Assembly (NCBI GenBank): GCA_947499735.1
Contig: CANMPP010000005.1
Span: forward strand, 1 to 64,000
DNA from: an uncultured Pelagimonas sp.
Lineage (GTDB): Bacteria; Pseudomonadota; Alphaproteobacteria; Rhodobacterales; Rhodobacteraceae
Length of the DNA: 64,000 nt
Reading direction: 5' to 3'
Shown here: positions 8,461-16,614 of the stretch, in pieces
How the letters are laid out: the number at the start of each line of letters is the position of its first letter
Numbering within the stretch: the stretch's first letter is position 1
Notes under the pieces: model-generated
Told to the model about the DNA's origin: nothing
The model's database searches: none
The model's input: only the letters and a program-made list of their open reading frames with translations
Program-made: the position numbers and the translations under genes

Positions 8461-10908
8461 CTATTTGGTCGCATTCACCAGATCAATGTTGAACACAGAG
8501 CGGATGGATCGTTCCCATTTTGCAATAGGCTGTTCTTCTACAAAAATGACATCACTGGGGCGCAGTTCCAATTCAGCCGCCAGCACCAAACGCGCGGCAT
8601 TTGTTGAATCCAAATGGTAGGCGACAATTTGGGGCGGCCGGTAATTATAGCGATGCACCCGCAGCAGATAAATTTCGCTCGGATCGCCATAAGGCACGTT
8701 GAACCCGCCTTTACTAAACAGCGCATCCGCAAGTGTCGCTTGCCGACCATAAGGTAGGGTGAACCGCGCCTGCGCCTCAACCTCACCGGCAATGTAAACA
8801 TAGTCCCGGTCGACAGCATCCAGCGTATGGCGCATATCAAACGCTCGGCGTTGTTCATCAATCGCATTGCGGCGATGGCTCAACGTTTGCGTCAAACGCG
8901 ACATCGCCCCATTCAATTCGTTGATCTGAACAGACTTTAACTGCACTTCTCTTTCAAAAAACGCCAATGCACGATCGACATCATAGTTTTCTTCAACAAA
9001 AACGGAATCTCCGTCACTGAGCAAAATGGTCTGCAAATCTGCCCGCGCTTTAAAGTCTTTCACGGGAACTGTGTAAATCTGCCCAGCGCGGTTGATGAAA
9101 ATGATTGCAAAACGGTCTTCACGCAGCCGAATACCTGCCGCTTCGGTCAAAGCTTCATTCAAACGCAAAGGGCGCAGTTTTATTGCAACACGCCCCGGAC
9201 GGCCAACGGCACCCCCAATAGACACACCCTGCGAATTGAATTCGCGGATATCCAAAGAAAACTTTGGATCAATGCCCTGCGACGTCAATCTGCTGAACAG
9301 CGCGTTCTTTGCTTCTGTTAAGGTCAGACCATTTACAGCGACCGTCCCGATACTGGGCACCGAAATGGTTCCGTCATTGTGGACACGAAAGCTATTATGC
9401 AAGCGAAACAGCTCTTGGTTTGTGCGTGTCGTTTCCGCATCTTCCAAATCGGACAGAATGGAAACCACATCACCCACACCAATCCGATACGGCATAGGCG
9501 CAATTTCCGGCGGAAGTTTTAAAACCAGCTCAGAATTGGCCTGATTGGGCGATGTCGGCAGCGGAATATCCGAAGTCGCCGCATTCAACGGCGTTGCAGG
9601 CACATGCTGGTAAAATGCATCAGGAATTTGGCGCGGCACATAGGGCAATCCATTTGCCGCCGCCACAGTCGCGAAATTCATCGGAACAATCGAAACATCG
9701 AAATCTTCGTCTTGCTTCCAGACTGAGGGCGAATTGTACAAAGCTCCGCACCCGGCCAAAGCCAGCATCAAAGTGGCCAACAGACAAAAGATACCAATTT
9801 TGCCAAACCAATTGCGCCCCTTGGGCTGATCACTGGGTCGCCTGATTAAATCCACGTAGCGCGCGGACACACTGCGCCACGAATAACTTGCTCGCGCAAT
9901 CGCTGCCATTTCCAAACCTGCATCATTATTTTTATATGCCTCGATTTGTTTTAGCAGGTTTTCTTCAGAATCAAAGAACTCAGCTTTATTTTCGGTCGTA
10001 TAGCGGTTGAAAGTACAGTCATATGCCAAAACTGGTATCGCGAAATGCATCATTTCTACCAGTGATGGATTGGTCCCCCCCGCTGAATGTCCGTGCACAT
10101 ACAACTGGGCTCGATCACGGATCGCGCGCAATCGCGCAGGTTCATAAATGGGATTCACCAACCAAATATTTGGATAATCTTTGAATTCGTTGAATAAATC
10201 CTGCCCATAGGCGCTTTTGGCCCAGTTCCCCACGAACACCAAATCGCGCTCGGGACATTGGGAAAATGCGCGCAAAATCAGACCGACATTATTTTCAGGC
10301 TCAATCCGGCAAAGAGATAGCGCATAAGTGCCGGGTAAATGCAGATCGCTGATATCACCTGCTTCTGTCTCAACCGCATGATCACCGCCATAGGCGATGG
10401 TTTCACTTTCTCGTCCATAGGCCTGTTTGACATGATCACCGATGGCCCGATTATCCACGACAACATGGTCAGACCAACGTACGGCCATTCGTTCCGAAAA
10501 TCGCAAGAACAGGCGCGAAAACCATCCCCATTTGTCCCGTTTCCATTCCAACCCATCTGTATTGCAAATGACTTGGCAAGATGGCCCAAGTTTCAAGACT
10601 GGTATGAAAATTGCCCCAGAGACCCCCAATATCAAACAAACATCGACCCCCCTTCGTTTTGCATCGATCATTGAGGCCAAATCATAGATGACGCTAGATG
10701 TTCCGTTTGCATCAAAGGGCAGATAGCGCAGTTTCGCGCCGCGATAGGTTTCAGCCTGGTCGGTATAATTTTTGGCGCTGCAATAGACGGTCAGTTCGAT
10801 GTCGGGATGATGTTTTTCAACATAAATTGCAAAATTCTCTGCAAGCGTTTCAAAACCACCATAACAAGCCGGCAATCCAACCGTTCCAATCAAGGCCACG
10901 CGGATCAT
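8461..10908 (-). CDS. Glycosyltransferase (DUF1972/GT4) fused to OPX polysaccharide export lipoprotein
   Basis: One uninterrupted 815-codon frame encodes two normally separate proteins. Residues 1 to about 365 are a full-length DUF1972/GT4 glycosyltransferase starting MIRVALIGTVGLPACYGGFE, with TDGLEWKR and the donor-site HSAGGTNPSLVEMMHF. After a basic stretch (RRPSDQPKGR) comes a hydrophobic helix (about 369-386) ending in LAGC, a perfect lipobox with Cys387 followed by Gly. Residues 387-815 are a Wza-type export protein with the polysaccharide export domain (RIGVGDVVSILSD), an SLBB domain (GGAVGRPGRVAI), a short coiled coil and a second SLBB-like part. The only internal start that would keep a whole signal peptide is GTG 9855 (codon 352), which lacks a ribosome binding site. 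It overlaps the upstream sulfotransferase by 4 bases and is the last gene of the operon. Confidence 0.85.
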   Translation of the reverse strand: MIRVALIGTVGLPACYGGFETLAENFAIYVEKHHPDIELTVYCSAKNYTDQAETYRGAKLRYLPFDANGTSSVIYDLASMIDAKRRGVDVCLILGVSGAIFIPVLKLGPSCQVICNTDGLEWKRDKWGWFSRLFLRFSERMAVRWSDHVVVDNRAIGDHVKQAYGRESETIAYGGDHAVETEAGDISDLHLPGTYALSLCRIEPENNVGLILRAFSQCPERDLVFVGNWAKSAYGQDLFNEFKDYPNIWLVNPIYEPARLRAIRDRAQLYVHGHSAGGTNPSLVEMMHFAIPVLAYDCTFNRYTTENKAEFFDSEENLLKQIEAYKNNDAGLEMAAIARASYSWRSVSARYVDLIRRPSDQPKGRNWFGKIGIFCLLATLMLALAGCGALYNSPSVWKQDEDFDVSIVPMNFATVAAANGLPYVPRQIPDAFYQHVPATPLNAATSDIPLPTSPNQANSELVLKLPPEIAPMPYRIGVGDVVSILSDLEDAETTRTNQELFRLHNSFRVHNDGTISVPSIGTVAVNGLTLTEAKNALFSRLTSQGIDPKFSLDIREFNSQGVSIGGAVGRPGRVAIKLRPLRLNEALTEAAGIRLREDRFAIIFINRAGQIYTVPVKDFKARADLQTILLSDGDSVFVEENYDVDRALAFFEREVQLKSVQINELNGAMSRLTQTLSHRRNAIDEQRRAFDMRHTLDAVDRDYVYIAGEVEAQARFTLPYGRQATLADALFSKGGFNVPYGDPSEIYLLRVHRYNYRPPQIVAYHLDSTNAARLVLAAELELRPSDVIFVEEQPIAKWERSIRSVFNIDLVNATK

Positions 10909-11939
10909 TTCGCGACCTCTTGGCCGACAGTGCAGCTATCCGTGTTTTGCACGAGTTGATTTTGCGTATCGTCAAAGATTGGTTGAAACCATTCAGGCCA
11001 TTCCGCTTGGCCGTGATCTTTGGGGACATGTAAAATGGTTTTGGCATATTCTTGGCAGACAGGATCATGGCACAGGCCTGCAAAATCAAAAATGCGGGCC
11101 ATTTCGGCCTTTGGATCCTCGCACAAAGATTGATAGTCCAGATGCAAAAACCGATCCGGTGAAATTGCGTTTTTTAACTTAAGCCCCTCACGCATTGAAA
11201 GAACCCATTCGACACCAGCACGTAGACGATGGTCCGTAACTTCGTGCAACACCTCTTGATGTGGCGCTAGGTCCGGATCACCCGGGATAAGCTGCTCCAC
11301 AATGGCATGCCATTTGCGATCATCAGCGCCCCACCAATCATGGGATTGATCCGAGGTTTCGACAGAGTGTGATTGAGACCATTTTTCTATAGAGGCCGCC
11401 GTCTGCGAACCGTCCCGGGCTAGAAAAATATACAAAGCGTCCGGAAACAGCGCATCAACGCATTCTGTGCGAAAAATCAGTTCAGGGTATTTATCAACGA
11501 CGCGGCTCGCCCCAGAGAGAGCAGAAAACCACCCCAACAATCGCACAAACCGGGCCCGTTTGGCAGGTGACGCATGGCCCTGATCCAATCGATATTGTCC
11601 CGGTTCCTTGCTGTAACTGCCTATCAGATCTTCACCGCCGACAACCCCATGCCACAGCAATTTAGGTTCATTTAAAAACCCAACATCACGATGCATTGAC
11701 AAAACTATGCCCAAAATCGTGGTACCACTGCGCCCTGTTCCGATAACAAAGATCGGTCTGTCAGCGGATTTAGGTGCCGGAATATTCATCAGAATGCGGT
11801 GAAACACTGCGAGGAACGGATTCACAAACTGACCACGTGTGGTCAGCGGGCGCCCTTCAAACAATGCATATGCCAACAAACGGGGCCAGAGTTTCCACAC
11901 CCTGAATTTGAGATATGTCCGATCAATCTGAGCAACCAT
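10905..11939 (-). CDS. Sulfotransferase family protein
   Basis: A 344-residue protein of the PAPS-dependent sulfotransferase fold. The 5'-phosphosulfate-binding loop is FVIGTGRSGTTILG near the N-terminus, and a 3'-phosphate-binding segment with conserved Arg and Ser is in YIFLARDGSQTAAS. The frame can be extended to a TTG at 11969, but the ATG at 11939 follows GGGTGA at a suitable distance. It overlaps the GT-OPX gene by 4 bases. Its place in the polysaccharide operon suggests that it puts sulfate on a sugar of the polymer or its repeat unit; the acceptor is unknown. Confidence 0.82.
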   Translation of the reverse strand: MVAQIDRTYLKFRVWKLWPRLLAYALFEGRPLTTRGQFVNPFLAVFHRILMNIPAPKSADRPIFVIGTGRSGTTILGIVLSMHRDVGFLNEPKLLWHGVVGGEDLIGSYSKEPGQYRLDQGHASPAKRARFVRLLGWFSALSGASRVVDKYPELIFRTECVDALFPDALYIFLARDGSQTAASIEKWSQSHSVETSDQSHDWWGADDRKWHAIVEQLIPGDPDLAPHQEVLHEVTDHRLRAGVEWVLSMREGLKLKNAISPDRFLHLDYQSLCEDPKAEMARIFDFAGLCHDPVCQEYAKTILHVPKDHGQAEWPEWFQPIFDDTQNQLVQNTDSCTVGQEVAK

Positions 11940-11955
11940 TGCATCACCCGTTACA

Positions 11956-13167
11956 CTACGCGTGGCCAAAATGGTTTATGACCTCTTTATAAATCCTTAA
12001 AACTGAATCGATATGATTAACCTGATCAAATCGTGTCACAGCTTGGGTACGTGCAACAGCACCCAGATCTATCGCGTCTTGCGTGCCAAACTGTTGCAAA
12101 AGCGCGGCCAATTGATCAACCTGCCCTGCATCAAACAGTTGCCCATCCACACCTGGACGGATCAATTCCGGTATGCCCCCGGATCTCGCCGCGATTACCG
12201 CCGTCCCACAGGCCATGGCTTCAAGAACGGTCAAGCCAAAGGGTTCTTCCCATTCAGATGGCACAATCACCGCCTTTGCTTGTGAAATAAGGCGGGTCAA
12301 ATCCGTCCCAACGACCTTACCCAAATAGGAAAGGTTGGGATTTCCAGAGATCGCTTGCGTTAGCGGCCCTGCCCAATTTCCTTTCCCTGCAAATTTAACG
12401 CTCACGCCCGAACGTTGGGCCGCTTTTACAAGTGTTGGCACACCTTTCAGCTCTTCAATACGGCCAAAATAAAGGAAATAGTCTTGCTTTTCATCCGCAT
12501 CGCACGGCGAAAATGCCTGTGTATCCACACCATTATGACACAAGCTTAGCTTGTCTTTGGGCAAGCCGGCATTCTGCAATATGGATCTCTGATGTGCACT
12601 GATACAAATGATCCGATCAATCAGCCGAGCATCGCCCTGTAACCTGGATGCGGTGGATTCCAGAAAAAGCGCCGCCGATTGCGCGAAGGAATCGTTTTTA
12701 CATTTGTTTCGCAAAAGGTTCAGGCGCGAACCGTCGACACAGTCATGACAAACACGACCATGATGTTCCAATGTATAGACCGGGCAGGCCAGTTTGTATT
12801 CATGCGCTGTTTGGACAATAGGCACCCGATGTTTTCGTAAAACTGGCAAAATCGCCGGGGTTAAGCCACCGTGATAAATATGCAAATGCGCGATGTCAGG
12901 CCGACCATGGTTCTGAATCAACCGATCCAACTGGATGGCCGCGTTTCGATTATGGATATATTTTGGCAGATCCAAAGGGTGCAGACGCGTCAGATCCACG
13001 GTTGGCGGAAAATATTGAGAATACGCAGTTTCAATATTCGCAGCATGCGCCCCGGAAAACCACAACACCTGATGCCCACGATCCTGCAACTGTTGGCCAG
13101 TTTCAAGATACACCCTATCCGACCCCCCGCGAAGGTGGTGGAAATTATTGATCTGTAGGACCTTCAC
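11956..13167 (-). CDS. Glycosyltransferase family 4 protein
   Basis: GT-B fold glycosyltransferase of 403 residues. The N-terminal acceptor domain starts MKVLQINNFHHLRGGSDRV, and the C-terminal donor domain has the retaining GT4 signature PSEWEEPFGLTVLEAMACG followed by IAARSGGIPELI. A cysteine cluster at about residues 130-156 (C...C..C...C) is a feature of one GT4 subgroup and may bind metal. Start is GTG 13167, overlapping the polymerase stop as GTGA. It should add one sugar of the repeat unit on the cytoplasmic face; donor and linkage cannot be read from sequence. Confidence 0.9.
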   Translation of the reverse strand: MKVLQINNFHHLRGGSDRVYLETGQQLQDRGHQVLWFSGAHAANIETAYSQYFPPTVDLTRLHPLDLPKYIHNRNAAIQLDRLIQNHGRPDIAHLHIYHGGLTPAILPVLRKHRVPIVQTAHEYKLACPVYTLEHHGRVCHDCVDGSRLNLLRNKCKNDSFAQSAALFLESTASRLQGDARLIDRIICISAHQRSILQNAGLPKDKLSLCHNGVDTQAFSPCDADEKQDYFLYFGRIEELKGVPTLVKAAQRSGVSVKFAGKGNWAGPLTQAISGNPNLSYLGKVVGTDLTRLISQAKAVIVPSEWEEPFGLTVLEAMACGTAVIAARSGGIPELIRPGVDGQLFDAGQVDQLAALLQQFGTQDAIDLGAVARTQAVTRFDQVNHIDSVLRIYKEVINHFGHA

Positions 13168-14405
13168 CGCACGATTTTCGCGCGCCTTTGGTCTCTTCGA
13201 ATAGACAGCATGACACCCAGCAACAAAATAACAATCGCATAATAGTAGCTAGAGATCATAGCCCGGAATAACGAACCAACAATTAAGACAAACAGCAAAA
13301 ACAGGATGTCCATAAGGGTCAACTGGCCCTTAAAAACACCGTGAAATATGCCGCCAATCGTCAACAGAATAATAAATGCACCCGCAAAACCATATTCCCC
13401 AAGGATAGATCCGACACCGCTATCATTGATGCCATGCCCTTCTACAACGGTCGGCAAATCGGCAATGCCCAATATTGTGTAAGTGATTGAATCCTTGGAC
13501 AGTGGTGATCCAAACATGCCACCGCCCGTCCCAAAGGGAAAATGTTCTGCGGCAAAAAAATAGCCGCCCGCGAACATAATGGCCCGAATGTAATATGTAT
13601 CGCCGGTCGCGACTTTTTCAAACATATCGCCTGCCTTGACCAAGAGCTCGCTTGCATGAGGATAAAGCGGTAAAGCCATTGCCGAAGCAGCGACGCAAGC
13701 AAAAACAAGACGCCGAAACGACCCCTGAACCCAAAAATATCCAACAAAAAGAACCAATAGAATCAGGGCAGATCGGGATTCTGACAATAGAATGCTGGCC
13801 AACATCAACCCTGCCATAACCACATTCGGCCGCAGATAAACAAACCACACGAACAGCAATGCGCCCAAAATACCAAAGCGATTCACATTCAACTGCAATC
13901 CCATGATGTCGGTTTTCGCCAACCACGCATAAACCTCGGGCGAAAACTGCGCGAACACACTGGGAAACGCCACATTGAGGACAAGGCCCGTGACTTGAAA
14001 ACAGGCCAGCCAGTTGATCAGTTTCAAAACCCGTGCCCTGCTCAAAACAGAAAACGCCGTAGACACATACCCGATTTTGACAATCAAAATCGTCGACACG
14101 ATCGCCAATTTGACGCCACCTGAATAGGCCCCCTGCAAGGACAGGAAAATCAATGAGCACATCAAGATGATCAAGCTGAGGTCAGATAGGTGGATGCGCC
14201 CTTGGGCTGTCCGTTTTGCAAAGACGAACGCAAACGTCCCCATGACGATTCCATGATCCATCGCCCCTGTCAGGGCAGATGGCAGAAACTGAGACGCCAT
14301 TTCCGAGAACAGGATCAAGCAAACCGGAACAAGAAACCCGATGTCTTTTAACGTCAACTCCCGCGACGGTGTCATGGAAGGTGTCGCGTAGGCCAGCGTA
14401 GTCAT
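13164..14405 (-). CDS. O-antigen polymerase/ligase-like membrane protein (Wzy type)
   Basis: A 413-residue protein with about eleven hydrophobic segments and a large periplasmic loop between about residues 255 and 330, the layout of Wzy polymerases and WaaL ligases. Sequence in this family is poorly conserved, so the call rests on topology and on the neighbours: a flippase, a chain-length protein and an export protein in the same operon. In that setting it most likely polymerises lipid-linked repeat units in the periplasm. ATG 14405 overlaps the preceding sulfotransferase stop by 4 bases. Confidence 0.8.
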   Translation of the reverse strand: MTTLAYATPSMTPSRELTLKDIGFLVPVCLILFSEMASQFLPSALTGAMDHGIVMGTFAFVFAKRTAQGRIHLSDLSLIILMCSLIFLSLQGAYSGGVKLAIVSTILIVKIGYVSTAFSVLSRARVLKLINWLACFQVTGLVLNVAFPSVFAQFSPEVYAWLAKTDIMGLQLNVNRFGILGALLFVWFVYLRPNVVMAGLMLASILLSESRSALILLVLFVGYFWVQGSFRRLVFACVAASAMALPLYPHASELLVKAGDMFEKVATGDTYYIRAIMFAGGYFFAAEHFPFGTGGGMFGSPLSKDSITYTILGIADLPTVVEGHGINDSGVGSILGEYGFAGAFIILLTIGGIFHGVFKGQLTLMDILFLLFVLIVGSLFRAMISSYYYAIVILLLGVMLSIRRDQRRAKIVR

Positions 14406-15262
14406 GTTCGTGCGGCCCGTCGAATATCCTCATCAAGGTTTTTGCTGATAGAAGGAACCGGGATATCCCCGCCCGACTGCGACAACAGATGTTTCACGCC
14501 CTGGCTGAGCGGGCGAAGACATTTCATGATCTGAGGTGGCAATTGCAACTGATAGACCAGCGCAGCGCGCAATTGGTAATACAGTTTTGCCTGTCCACCG
14601 CTGCGCAAACCACTGGTCACATTCTGCGCCTCGAAATCGAAACGATCAAAATAGCTCGCCCCCGCCCCGGCAAATGCGCAGATCTCTTGCGCCAAACCTT
14701 TCGGATCCTGCTTCAGCTGGGCAAAATCAACGATCTTACACCGCGTACCGAACCGCTGCATGAATGGCCGCGCATAGTGATCAAATCGGTTTTGATCCAT
14801 CGCACGTTGCCAAACCGGAACAGTATCGACAAACGGCGCACGTTTTTGCGCTTTTAAGAAAGCGGAAAAATCCATGCCCTTGGGCAAATCCCCACGCTCA
14901 GCTGCGTAACGGAACCAAGAGACCATACGTTCAACCGGATCCCGTTTAACTATCAGAATGCGTGCTTGCGGCATAAGATCGGCCAAGGCCAAAGGCGCTT
15001 TGCAAAACATATAATCTGGTGATGAATCCAGCAAAATCCGCGCAGCAGGATCTGGAAAATGATCAATATAGTCTGCACCGTTGTCGCCATTGTAACGTGC
15101 GCCACTGGGAATTGGATATCCTTCATCCAAAAAGAAACGTGCTTCTCGTACGCGCGAGGCGCAAAATTCTGGATGGCCGGAAAACCAAGACATAATTGAT
15201 GTCGTGCCAGCCTTAGGTTGACCAACAATAATCAACGCATTGCGGTTCTTAAGCCCTGTCAT
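14402..15262 (-). CDS. Sulfotransferase domain protein
   Basis: A 286-residue PAPS-dependent sulfotransferase of the carbohydrate (NDST/heparan type) group. The 5'-phosphosulfate loop is IIVGQPKAGTTSIMSWF near residue 12, and the 3'-phosphate-binding element is ILIVKRDPVERMVSWF. The first is nearly ideal for the family. It is distinct from the other sulfotransferase of the operon, so two different positions or sugars could be sulfated. It overlaps both the flippase and the polymerase genes by 4 bases, so expression is translationally coupled. Confidence 0.87.
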   Translation of the reverse strand: MTGLKNRNALIIVGQPKAGTTSIMSWFSGHPEFCASRVREARFFLDEGYPIPSGARYNGDNGADYIDHFPDPAARILLDSSPDYMFCKAPLALADLMPQARILIVKRDPVERMVSWFRYAAERGDLPKGMDFSAFLKAQKRAPFVDTVPVWQRAMDQNRFDHYARPFMQRFGTRCKIVDFAQLKQDPKGLAQEICAFAGAGASYFDRFDFEAQNVTSGLRSGGQAKLYYQLRAALVYQLQLPPQIMKCLRPLSQGVKHLLSQSGGDIPVPSISKNLDEDIRRAART

Positions 15263-16614
15263 AACCGTTTCACCTTATTAAACCCAAAAATCGTAAAAAG
15301 TGGCGTCAGGATCAAACCGGTTTCGCGCAATAACAGCGCCGATAAAGCCAACCGATTGACCAACATTGCGGTCGCAGTCGCAATTCCAGCCCCCGTTGCA
15401 CCCCAATCTGGCACAAGCACCATCAGCAAGACCACTTGCACCCCCAGCGCCACCAGCGAGGCCCACAATGCCCGCGACCCATGATTTGTCATCATCAGTG
15501 CGATCCCCGGACTGCCCAGGGCAACATTGGCAAAATGCGCACAGGTCAGACACATCAAAGCAGGCGCAGCATCCACGAACTCTGTCCCGAAAAAGGACAA
15601 CGCATATCCTGGAAACATAACAAAAACGATGGCTGGGCTTGTGACAATGACGCCATAGATCGCTGCCTTTTGCCCAAATTCACGCAGTTTATGGTGATCG
15701 CCACGGGCATATTGCGCGGCAAAACGAGGGGCCAATACCGCTTCCAAACAGACCAACGGAACCCCGACAAGCATCGCCAATCTCATTGCGATGCCAAACA
15801 ATCCAACTTCTTCAGGACTTGTCAGCAATTGCAAAACTGGAAAAACGGCCCAGGGTAGCAAACCACGATTGATCACAGACAGATAATATAGGCTACGTGC
15901 ATCTTTCAAAATCGGCATTAGATCTGGGTGCGGCCCCATATCCGTGGTCGCCGCAGATATGAACCGGCGTGACAGCATAAAACCGATCAACGCAGCCACC
16001 GTGCAGGCCGCACAAAATGCCAAACCCAAACCAGATATGCCAAGCAGATGAAATAACGGCCACACAAACGCAAACGAACAAACAGCGGGCGTCACTGTTA
16101 ATACAACAACTGACAAGTTGGTTTTGCCCAATGCCTTTAGAACCTCGGCTGAGAGATTCATGTGTGCCAGCCCAGGAAGCGCAAAGATCATAAACAGGAT
16201 CAAAGGCGCAAATTCATCTGTCAGCTTCAAACCCGCAATCTTCAAACCCGCAACCAGACTGACCAGTGTTAGGGCACTTGTGATCAAAAGTGCTTTGGTC
16301 GCACCATGATATAAACTGCTTATGGCAGGCCAATCCGATTGATCCGCCAAAATGGCGATTTTCTTGAGCAGCGCCAGATCCAACCCTTGTCGGACAACAA
16401 TCGTTGCAACGCTTACGATGCCAAGAAATGAGAAATATACGCCCGCCCCTCTCGGCCCAACCAGCCAAGCGATCAAAAGCGTAAAGAGAAAGGTGAAAAC
16501 AATCCCCGTCGCGCGAATTGTCAAAGCTTGAAATGCCGAGCCCGCCAGAATCGCGCCTTGACCACCCTTACTATCGGACGGCTGAACGCGATTTTTGGCA
16601 GACCCAAACGGCAT
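15259..16614 (-). CDS. Polysaccharide flippase (Wzx-like, MOP superfamily)
   Basis: A 451-residue membrane protein with 12-14 hydrophobic helices and the pattern of the oligosaccharide flippase branch of the MOP superfamily. It probably moves the undecaprenyl-linked repeat unit across the inner membrane, after which the polymerase joins units. The start codon overlaps the stop of the chain-length gene by one base (TAATG), and its own stop overlaps the sulfotransferase start by 4 bases. Substrate is unknown. Confidence 0.86.
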   Translation of the reverse strand: MPFGSAKNRVQPSDSKGGQGAILAGSAFQALTIRATGIVFTFLFTLLIAWLVGPRGAGVYFSFLGIVSVATIVVRQGLDLALLKKIAILADQSDWPAISSLYHGATKALLITSALTLVSLVAGLKIAGLKLTDEFAPLILFMIFALPGLAHMNLSAEVLKALGKTNLSVVVLTVTPAVCSFAFVWPLFHLLGISGLGLAFCAACTVAALIGFMLSRRFISAATTDMGPHPDLMPILKDARSLYYLSVINRGLLPWAVFPVLQLLTSPEEVGLFGIAMRLAMLVGVPLVCLEAVLAPRFAAQYARGDHHKLREFGQKAAIYGVIVTSPAIVFVMFPGYALSFFGTEFVDAAPALMCLTCAHFANVALGSPGIALMMTNHGSRALWASLVALGVQVVLLMVLVPDWGATGAGIATATAMLVNRLALSALLLRETGLILTPLFTIFGFNKVKRL

